A stretch of DNA of 64,000 nucleotides from Adenophora triphylla var. japonica (taxonomy: Eukaryota; Streptophyta; Magnoliopsida; Asterales; Campanulaceae): contig JAFEMH010002564.1 of NCBI GenBank assembly GCA_022495995.1, positions 124,001 to 188,000 on the forward strand, in the 5' to 3' direction. The translations under genes and the position numbers were made by a program. The notes beneath the pieces are model-generated. The model ran no database searches. It was not told where the DNA came from and saw nothing but the letters and a program-made list of their open reading frames with translations. Each line of letters begins with the position of its first letter. Within the stretch, counting starts at the first letter, position 1. This document shows positions 56,301 through 64,000 of this stretch, one piece after another.

Positions 56301-56514
56301 GGCGAATGGTGTATTTGGTCATCGTACGTACTGAGAGAGAGAGAGAGCGAGGGAGAGGAAGAGGGAGAGTGTTGTTTGAATATGAAATGAAAAAAAATAA
56401 AAAATTATATAAATGGGTATTTTGGTAATTTTTTTTGTTCCCTGTATTTTTTGGTCCCTGTATTTAACCATATCCGTATAACCCTTTCTATTTAGGATAT
56501 AAAAATAAAGGTCA

Positions 56515-56792
56515 TAGTGGTAAGGTTTTACGTTTCATTTTTTACAATTTGCCCCCTACACTTCCATGTCAGCTTAAGATTTATATCTACAAGGCAATAA
56601 TTGATCCACATAAGCAATTTAATGAGTTAGCATGCTACATAGACATGATTTAACAGAGAAATTGAAGGAGTACCGACAAAAGGACGACATCAACAAAAAA
56701 ACACGAGGTTAACGGGGAAAACGAAAAAAAATACATTCCGGACTAAAAAGAAAAAGTGACTATAGGTTGGGGATGAAAAAGGTACTTATCTC
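56515..56792 (-). repeat. Right TIR of outer MULE
   Basis: Reverse complement aligns to 48434-48690, with small gaps. Inner edge approximate. Confidence 0.7.
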
Positions 56793-56803
56793 GTAATAGT
56801 TAA

Positions 56804-56949
56804 CCTATATAGTAACTATTATGATTAACTAATACTATTAAAATTAATAGTTAACCTATATATAAACTATTATGATTAACTGATACTATTAATAGTAATA
56901 GTTAACTCATATAACAACTATTATAGTTAACTAATAAGAGCTTATATAT
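56804..56949. repeat. Continuation of AT-rich tandem repeat
   Basis: CCTATATAGTAACTATTATG-type units, three copies, continuing the repeat interrupted at 48433. Confidence 0.8.
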
Positions 56950-58182
56950 TGTATTTTTTCAGTATCAAATTAGTGCCTTTTGTGTCTTATTTTGTTACAA
57001 ACTGATGGATTTTTTGTGTGTTTTGAACCAGAAAAGACAAGGAGGTCAAAGAAAGAAATTAAAGAGAAGCTGGTGCAAAGAGGACAGATTGATCTACAGA
57101 ACGTGGCCACGCCCTAGGATCCAGCTGAAGTATCTATTTAATTGATATGGAATTAATTGCAAACGGGAAGCCAGATAGCGTTGAAGACCTAAATCATTTC
57201 AAGAGAGATTTCAGGAAGTCAGAAGTGTTTAAAAGAGATAGAAAAGCTGAAGTTTGTTAGGATATGGTTTTGTTTAAAATAGGATAATATTAGTTTGTTT
57301 TAGGAGGACTCCTCTATAAAAAGGGATCCCCATCTCACGTTTGGAACATCAGAGATCAGGCGTGTTTTTTTTTATTTTTGGATCCTTTGACTGAAGTATT
57401 TTTTCATAGCTATGAGTAGCTAAAGCCTCTCTCTTCTTGGTTGAAGGAATCCTTCCATTGGAGCCTAAGATTTGTGAGGAACCTACGTTGAATTAATTTC
57501 AAGTAGTAATTTCTTTTCAGGTTTTCAACAATTCAGATTTTCTCTTATGAATCTCTATACATGCGCAGTTAGTTGTTTGTTTGAATTAATCTCTTGCTAG
57601 GTTTAATAGTGAATTCGTAATTTATCTGTTTTGCCATTGTACATTAAGAACTACTTAATTTGCTGCGTCAGAAATCATTGTGTTCTTTGAAAAGAAATTA
57701 CTTGGATTGAATTGAATCTCGTAGGTTAAATTATTATGTCTTGTTGATCTTTTTAATTCTTTATGCTCTTACTTGATTGAAACCAAAGATCGTATCCTAG
57801 GTCGTTAAGTAAGTAGGGTTAGTTAGATTACATGTTTCTGATTAACTGATCATATGAAAAGATAGATAATTATTACAACAAGTATTTGAAACGGATTCAT
57901 TGAGTATTTGTGTTCCAATGATCAATCATAATTCCAATGGTAGAGGTGACCGTAAACCAAGAACCCTTCTAATATGATAAATTCTCAAAGTTTAGTTTGT
58001 CTTTGCAATTAGTTATTTTTACCGTACTTTATTATTTTAATCATCAAAACTACCCCCCCTTGTGTTTAATTGATCTGATTTTGTGCATTAGAACTACATG
58101 TGGGATCGATCCGTACTTTCTATACTACATTATTGTAGAGGGATTTAGGGTATTAATTTGGGTGCTTACGATCGCACGACCA
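56950..58182 (+). repeat. 5' LTR of Athila-like element
   Basis: The end is set at CA (58181-58182), a few bases before the PBS. The start at TGTATTTT (56950) is inferred from the edge of the AT-rich repeat. About 1,233 bp. A TATA box CTATAAAAAGGG lies at about 57314-57325. Confidence 0.6.
57312..57326 (+). promoter_or_regulatory. LTR TATA box
   Basis: CTCTATAAAAAGGGA in the Athila-like LTR. Confidence 0.6.
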
Positions 58183-58187
58183 AATTT

Positions 58188-58205
58188 TGGCGCCGTTACC
58201 GGGGA
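58188..58205 (+). other. Primer binding site (Athila type)
   Basis: TGGCGCCGTTACCGGGGA directly after the LTR, one base from the usual Asp-tRNA-type PBS of Athila elements. Confidence 0.85.
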
Positions 58206-58362
58206 GTTTTAATTTGTATACATGTTACACGTTCAGTTAAACACATTGATTTATATTTTGATCCTGAGATCGAAAGAACAGTGAGAAAAATAAGAAAGCA
58301 GATTAGAACAGAAAAAAGCGTGCCCACGTCCTATTTCTGATTCTGAAGCTGAGCAGTTTAAT

Positions 58363-59979
58363 ATGATGGCTGCTGCAAATTGAACTTTGAGACAACTTGC
58401 TTCTCCTGACATGGAGCAGCAACCCCATTGAATAAATTTTCCCACTTTAGCTGAAAATATCACTTTTGAGTTAAAATCTGGGCTAATCCATCTTTTGCCA
58501 AGTTTTTCTGGTTCTGCAGGTGAGGATCCTCATAAGCACTTGAAGGAATTTCACTTGGGGTACACCAGCATGAAACCCACTAGTATTACAGAAGAGCAAA
58601 TTAAGTTGCAAGCATTTCCGTTTTCTTTAAAGGGGGTTGCCCAAGACTGGTTATACTACTTACCCTATGGAAGCATACCACTTGGAAAGAATTGAAGAAG
58701 CTTTTCCTTGAAAAGTTTTTCCCAGCTTATAGGACTGCAAGTATCCGAAAAGAAATTTGTGGAATTCGCCAACAGGGAGGAGAGACTTTACATGAATATT
58801 GGGAGCGTTTCAAAAAGCTCTGCGCTAGCTGTCCACACCATCAAATCAGTGACCAGCTCCTCATCCAATACTTTTATGAATGGGCTTTTGTTAACTGAAA
58901 GGAACATGATAGATGCAGGCAGTGGCGGAGCACTTATGGATAAAACTCCCAATGCAGCCCGAGAGTTGATTGAGAATATGGCATCAAACTCCCAAAATTT
59001 TGGGATGAGATCTGATACTTCCTTCGGGAGTGTTAATGAGGTAAATGTCAATATTGAGAAAGACTTGACGATTTAACATCTCTTGTTCGTCAAATGGCAT
59101 TAGGCCGAGTTGAAGGAGTACGAGCCTGTTAATTTTCTGCATCTGTGAGGCATGCAACTGATATGTGCCCAACACTACAAGAAGGAACCATGGAACAAGC
59201 TAATGCTATTGGAGGATTTCCTGGACAACCACAGAGGAATTATAATCCTTTCTCTAATACCTATAACCCAGGTTTTTGAGATCATCCTACCCTGCGTTAT
59301 GGAAACGTTGCAACTAATCAAGCCCCGAATAACTTCCAGCAGTATCAGTCCTAGTTCATGGCGCGCCCACGCCCAACAGTGCAGAATAATGAAGATGGCA
59401 CATCTCTTGAGGTTCTGGTAAAAGAGCTTTCCATCAATACGCAAGCTAATATAAAGGAACTTGCTGCTAACAGCGTGAAGTTTCAGCAAAATACTTCAGC
59501 AAGCATTCAGAACTTCTAAACCCAAGTGATTCCCAAGGAGAATGCCAGTGTAATAATTTTGCGGAGTGGAAAGGAATTAGAATTGGTGACAAGCAAATCG
59601 TCCATCCCAATAACTCCATTAGCAAGACATCTCAATCGAAACTCATGCTCTAAAAGAACAAGTTTCAGAAAAGAATGTGGAAAATGGTAAGTCTTCTGCG
59701 GCCGGTGAGTATGAACCCGTTCCCCCTTTTCCTGATGCTTTAGCTGATGATAAAAAATATGAAAGTAATGCTGACTTGTATGAAACTTTTTGAAAATGAG
59801 AGGTGAACATTCCACTGTTTGATGCTATAAAACTAGTGCCTCGCTATGCTAAATTTTTGAAAGAGTTGTGCACTTTAAAAAGAAAACAAAGAGTGAACAG
59901 AAAAGAAAAGATAGTTGTAGGAGAGAATGTCTCAGCATTGATAAAGAAAGACCTGTCAAAGAAGTGTAAGGATCCAGGC
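58363..59979 (+). pseudogene. Athila-like Gag
   Basis: Diagnostic pieces appear in several frames: TLRQLASPDMEQQP near 58390, PSFSGSAGEDPHKHLKEF at 58498, FPFSLKGVAQDWLYYLP at about 58615, LFLEKFFPAYR near 58700, KLCASCPHHQIS near 58820, the GGFPGQPQRNYNPFSNTYNP stretch near 59210, and IPLFDAIKLVPRYAKFLKEL at 59806-59868, just before the interruption. Multiple stops and shifts. Confidence 0.8.
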
Positions 59980-61440
59980 TGTTAGTGTTTGTGCCCTAGG
60001 CTTATAGTTTCTATAAACCTTTATGTATTGTCTTTATCATTAATAAAAGAGAAATTTTATTTTGATTAATATATGTTTTGCATGTTTATTATATTAATCT
60101 GTGTCCCTAGTTATTTAGTGAAAGTTGGTAATGGATGAACATAGAGATGATCATATGCATGAAGATGCACATTACAACTTGTAAATAACTAGTATAAATG
60201 CTAATGGATAATCATATTATGATTATTTGCATAGAGATGCACATTGGATTTATGGGTACTTGTTAGAGAACAAGTGACTGGACTTGACCCGCTTGAGATT
60301 TATGTCATGGTCAAATGTCATAATCAAATCTCAAAATAATAGTGTCATTAGAATCCTTAGACCTGAGATTATCATTGTCTTCCACTTGATGAACGTGTTG
60401 TTAGATGTAGTCTAAAGTTATCCTTAACCGGGTAGCAATAAGGACTATGTTGGCATTATGGGATTCCTGTAGGGAAGAATGATAAGTCAAGAAGGGATTT
60501 GTCCCTCGTAAGAGAGATGTTGGCTTGGGCCCCTCGTAGAATAGTGTTGATGAAATGTGTGGCCACACTCAAGGAACATGATAGAGATCATGGATACTTG
60601 GTTGATCAACATATTCGGAATCGAAAGCATTGAACAATGTAAGTTGACAATGACCATGACTTATGTTCAATATGACATCGTGCGACAAAGGGATTGTGAA
60701 ACTATTACTATTATGGAAGCATGAACTCTTATGTTGTATTATTTGGGTAGACATAATGGCTTGCTAGAGTCCGCTTATGTCTTATGAGGGTCGATGTGAT
60801 CGGACTCATTGCCAACATAATACAATCCTATTGGGTCACACACACTTAGAATGTTTTGATTGAAACTAGAGGAAGAATGATTGAGGAACTGGCTACCTTT
60901 GTCACGCGACATACTTAGCCAGTGGCTAAGTATACCGCGCGACATATTGAGCCACCAGGCGTGGGTGACAGCCTGTTCTCCTAATTTGATTAGGAAACAT
61001 ATTGATGCTATTATAAATATGAGAGGGCTGTCAACCCTAAAGCCTAGCCGAAATTTTTCAATAAAAATCACAATCAAAAGTCCTCTCAATATTCTTCCAT
61101 AAGTTTTTGGAATCTAGCAATTCCCAATCCGAGAATCGTTCTCGACATTCATATTTGTGTGGATTACCAAAAGAGGGTCTTAATTTGTTCAAACAAATCA
61201 AAGGCCTAGAGTTCAAATCTGAAGATCCAAAGGAGTTGAAGATTCGAAGATTTGAAGATCAAAGTTTGTGATTACGAATCACATAATTATACGTTCGATA
61301 GATCAAAACCGGAAAGCGATTAAGGTTGGTAAATCTATCTCGTAGAATTCAATTTAATCGTATAGAACGGATCCTATGCTCATGGGTTTTAAGTTATTAA
61401 TGCTAAAATTCCGCTGCGCATGGATCCTTGAAACCCAACA
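59980..61440 (+). repeat. 5' LTR of terminal Copia element
   Basis: TGTTAGTG ... ACCCAACA, 1,461 bp, flanked by Athila Gag on the left and a PBS on the right. TATA-like CTATTATAAATATG at about 61008-61021. Contains GTCACGCGACATA hairpins near 60900-60950. Confidence 0.85.
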
Positions 61441-61441
61441 G

Positions 61442-61454
61442 TGGTATCAGAGCC
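61442..61454 (+). other. Primer binding site (initiator Met tRNA)
   Basis: TGGTATCAGAGCC, the standard Copia PBS, one base after the LTR. Confidence 0.95.
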
Positions 61455-61679
61455 CCGTTCGTATGGTTAGATTCGAATTGGCATGCTAGAAAGTCGTTAT
61501 AAATTGTTTATAAATGTTCTAGGCTTGCCTTGTATGAATTAGATTTAATTGTTTATGTGAAACAATTTGCTAATCTATGTTAAATCGGTTTCTGATTATG
61601 TTGAATTAAATCTGTTAAAAGGTTGTTTATAGGATTTAATTGCATATAATCTGAATTGATTGAAATACGGAAATCTGCG

Positions 61680-61800
61680 ACCGGCCACCTATGTCGTGCG
61701 ACATAATAGGCCACTTGAGGAAATACGGTTATCGGCCGGTTATGTCACGCGACATAACTAGCCAGCGGCTGATTATGTCACGCGACATAATAAGCCGGAT
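61680..61800. repeat. TATGTCACGCGACATA hairpin repeats
   Basis: Three copies of TATGTC(A/G)(C/T)GCGACATAA, each an inverted repeat, next to GCCGG/GGCC words. Two more copies lie in the LTR (about 60898-60950). Confidence 0.8.
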
Positions 61801-62184
61801 CTGGCGAGATCGGTTTGTTTAAATTTTACGCTAATCTATGATTATGTTAATAATCCGAGATGTTTTATGTCTTAATCTGGATGCTATAAATTTCTGGAAA
61901 TTAAGTTTATAGGTCTATGCTAGATTAATTCATTATTTATGCATGCTTAATTAATTTAAATGTGTTTTTATTAATTATTGCGATGCATGAATAATTTGTT
62001 CTTAAGTGTTAAGAATTTTATTAGATGTTTAGTTGAAACATTGAATTGAGAATTCCTAAATGTTTGGTTGAAACATTAAATTTTGGTTTTCTGATTGTTT
62101 ATGAGAAACAAGTCAGTTTACGCAAAATTTGAAGGAATCTGATTGTTTATGAGAAACAAATCTGTTTATAAATCTATGCTAGAA

Positions 62185-62455
62185 TTGTATAATAATTATG
62201 TTTGCTTAATTAATTAAAAGATGTTTATTTAATTGTTGCGTTGCATGATTATTATATGTTCTTATGCTTGCTTAATTAATTAAAAGATGTTTATTTAATT
62301 GTTGCGTTGCATGATTATTATATGTGTTCTTATGCTTGCTTAATTAATTAAAAGATGTTTATTTAATTGTTGCGTTGCATGATTATATGTGTTCTTATGC
62401 TTGCTTAATTGTTTAAAAAGGTGTTTTATTAATTATTGCATTGCATGAAGAAGCT
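62185..62455. repeat. Tandem repeat, unit about 68-75 bp
   Basis: Nearly four units of GCTTGCTTAATTAATTAAAA plus GATGTTTATTTAATTGTTGC and GTTGCATGATTAT. The last is diverged. Confidence 0.88.
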
Positions 62456-63264
62456 GTTATAATTCTAGAATGTTTTGAACATTGAATTATGGTTTACTAA
62501 TTGTTTATGAGAAACAAGTTAGTGTCGATTGTTTATGAAACAAGTCGGCTTTACAAATTAGAATTATGTTGCAATCAAGCTGATATTGTAGTTGTACATG
62601 TCTAGGAGAGTTCTGTCTAAGGATTGGGTACTTAAGTAGTCCTTGTGGCTCACCGGTTTCTGGGAACTTACAGTGTACTTTACGATTATTTTTGTTGATA
62701 TGCTTATAATCTATTTTTAAAGAACCTTCATTTAATGTTTAAGTTTTATGCCACCCGAAAGTAAAACACTTGAGAAGTATTGGGATAGGTTGATGTAGTT
62801 TCGACTCAGTTGGGTACATCATTCTATTCTAGTATGGAGCAAGATGAGATAAGGGTTGATGTAGTTTCAACTCAGTTGGGTGCATCGTTCTAAGTATCTC
62901 ATACGTTTGAAATTGGTTAGACTTAATTGGTGCTTTCAAAAGAGTTTTGACCCAAGGCATAAGATGAGATTAAAACATGTTTTGACATATGATGTCTAAA
63001 ATCTCATAAAGGATCTAAGAGTCACATATGATGTGATTGATAAATGTTATCTACCTAAATAACTTAATTTTGGGCATTGACTCAGTTAAACCAAAATTGA
63101 AGTGAAATATGGATCTTAGCCCATTGTAATTATATGATACATGCTTGTATTTGAAGGTGTATAATTTAGTGGGAGTATTTGTGAAATACTATATTTGTCT
63201 CTTGAATGATAAATGTGTTGGATACTTATATGTGTTCATATGTTGCATATCTTATTGTAGATCA

Positions 63265-64000
63265 AATGGCATTAAACAAAACTCTGTCACTGCGATCCGT
63301 CATTGAAAAGGGCAAAGGTAAAGCAAGTGTTGCTAAGCCTAAGGCAAAGGTTGCCATTGCCACTAAGGCTAAACTAAAAAGGTCTCAAAAGGATGCGGTT
63401 TACTTCCATGACAATGAGATTGATCATTGGAAGCAAAGTTGCAAGGCTTATTAGGAAGGTATGAAAAAGGGCAATATGATTGCTCTTGATTCAAGTATCT
63501 ATGTTATAGATATTTTCCTTTCTACTTCTAGTTCTTGGGTATGTGATACTGGATGTGGATCCCACATTTGTCTAAATGTGCAAGGACTAAAAGATAGAAG
63601 GCTGCTCAAACAAGGTGAAGTAGACCTACGTGTAGGGAATGGAGCAAATGTTGCTGCATTAGCCGTAGGGACTTATGAAGTCACTTTACCTAGTGGACTA
63701 ATACATGTTTTGAACAATTGTTATTATGTTCCGGATTTGAGTAGATATATTATTTCGGATTTCTTATTTGGACAAAGAAGGATTTAACTTTATTATTGCT
63801 AATAATAAGTTATCTATCTATTTAAATGATATGCTTTATGGTATTGCAAACTCATTTAATGGCCTTTATGTCCTTAATGTTGAGAAAGAAAGTAATATTG
63901 AAAATATTTATAATGTAAGTAAGAAGTCCAAACCAAATGATGTGAACAACACATTCATGTGGCATTGCCGGCTTGGTCACATAAATGAGAAACGCATTTC
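63265..64000 (+). pseudogene. Copia Gag end, protease and GAG-pre-integrase
   Basis: Gag end MALNKTLSLRSVIEKGKGKA leads to a degenerate zinc knuckle YFHDNEIDHWKQSC, in which only the last His and Cys of the CCHC set remain. An in-frame TAG at 63452-63454 follows. The protease has an intact WVCDTGCGSHIC and DLRVGNGANVAALAVGTYE. The frame shifts at about 63770. GAG-pre-integrase follows (FMWHCRLGHINEKR near 63955-63995) and runs off the window. Confidence 0.8.

Larger units (their letters stand above)
51813..56475 (-). mobile_element. MULE carrying plant-mobile-domain and OTU-transposase genes
   Basis: A 9-bp target duplication GTATAACCC (51804-51812, 56476-56484). Ends start GG and share GGGA(G/C)C(G/A)AAAAATACAGG over about 50 bp in inverted orientation. 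Two minus-strand genes lie inside: a plant-mobile-domain gene (54295-56300) and a C-terminal transposase with SWIM and OTU domains (52258 to about 54290). Palindromic 26-bp-type arrays sit near both ends. Part of the transposase, including the expected catalytic region, is missing, so it is a deletion derivative. Confidence 0.85.
48434..56792. mobile_element. Outer MULE with long TIRs, containing three nested transposons
   Basis: Direct repeats GTAATAGTTAA at 48423-48433 and 56793-56803. Diverged inverted repeats of about 250 bp: left 48434-48690, right about 56515-56792 (shared CCCAACCTATA, GTTTTCCCC, TTGATGT(T/C)GTCCTT). Removing the element and one repeat rejoins the AT-rich host repeat as in its paralogous unit near 47965-47985 (AATTAACCTATATAGTAA). 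Subtracting the nested elements leaves a non-autonomous element of about 1.8 kb. Family assignment rests on TIR length and a 9-11 bp duplication. Confidence 0.75.
56950..59979 (+). mobile_element. Athila-like Ty3/Gypsy element, 5' part
   Basis: LTR, PBS and gag up to the Gag/protease junction are present. The element is then interrupted by a Copia insertion at 59980, and its remainder would lie beyond the window. Gag has many stops and frameshifts, so this is an old copy. Confidence 0.8.
61455..63264. other. Non-coding leader of terminal Copia element
   Basis: AT-rich. Palindromes TTATGTCACGCGACATAA at about 61690-61800, approximately 72-bp tandem repeats at 62185-62455, and repeated GGTTGATGTAGTTTC(G/A)ACT at 62790-62870. 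Gag coding expected here is absent. An intron with an acceptor TTGTAG near 63259 is possible. Confidence 0.5.
59980..64000 (+). mobile_element. Ty1/Copia element, 5' part (continues beyond window)
   Basis: LTR, Met-tRNA-type PBS, long non-coding leader, degenerate Gag end and protease. Inserted into Athila Gag. The 3' end is off the window, so the target duplication is unseen. The Gag N-terminal region is missing or unrecognisable, the zinc knuckle is broken and the protease frame shifts, so this copy is defective. Confidence 0.8.

Noticed and set aside
57997..58340. Short plus-strand frames near the Athila PBS
   Set aside because: They overlap the LTR end and PBS, where no protein is expected.

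Overview
This is plant nuclear DNA, probably from a eudicot. It holds one host gene fragment and about 60 kb of mostly nested, mostly broken transposable elements. The plant assignment rests on a class-A1 heat-stress transcription factor, plant-type Copia lineages (Sirevirus-like, Tork-like), plant-type Gypsy lineages (Tat/Ogre and Athila), Mutator-like elements (MULEs) and Stowaway MITEs. No bacterial, organellar or rRNA genes were seen.

Layout. 1-2.4 kb: end of the DNA-binding-domain intron, last exon and 3' flank of an HsfA1-type gene, followed by AT microsatellites and small MITEs. 3.0-11.06 kb: a truncated Tat-lineage Gypsy element on the minus strand, with an oppositely transcribed intron-containing extra gene on the plus strand. 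11.06-23.44 kb: a 5'-truncated Sirevirus-like Copia element (gag, pol, a giant extra ORF, 3' LTR) saturated with an AACCGRT motif. 23.7-30.25 kb: the non-coding 3' region of a large Tat/Ogre-like element, with consecutive tandem-repeat arrays of different periods and a 3' LTR. 30.25-42.93 kb: a Copia deletion derivative with only gag and protease between its LTRs. One of its LTRs is split by a very young 9,858-bp Tat element (33004-42861) with 5-bp target duplications and LTRs differing at one of 571 positions. 43.0-45.4 kb: a candidate MULE containing a hairpin-rich satellite. 46.3-56.95 kb: an AT-rich tandem repeat that received a Stowaway MITE (itself carrying a SINE), a Harbinger-like MITE and a nest of MULEs. 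56.95-59.98 kb: 5' part of an Athila-like Gypsy element. 59.98-64.0 kb: 5' LTR and first part of another Copia element inserted in the Athila element.

The most unusual system is at 48434-56792. A MULE with TIRs of about 250 bp has taken in (i) a 1.6-kb MULE with TIRs of about 220 bp, (ii) a Stowaway MITE and (iii) a 4.66-kb MULE with a 9-bp target duplication. The last carries a spliceable plant-mobile-domain (MAIN-like) gene of 437 codons, a truncated MULE transposase (SWIM zinc finger) joined to an OTU cysteine-protease domain, and palindromic CTCGTGT...ACACGAG arrays on both sides. Paralogous uninterrupted copies of the surrounding AT-rich repeat act as empty sites and support the boundaries.

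All coordinates were read by eye. Family names come from recognised motifs, not database searches. Splice sites are inferred from GT/AG and frame continuity.
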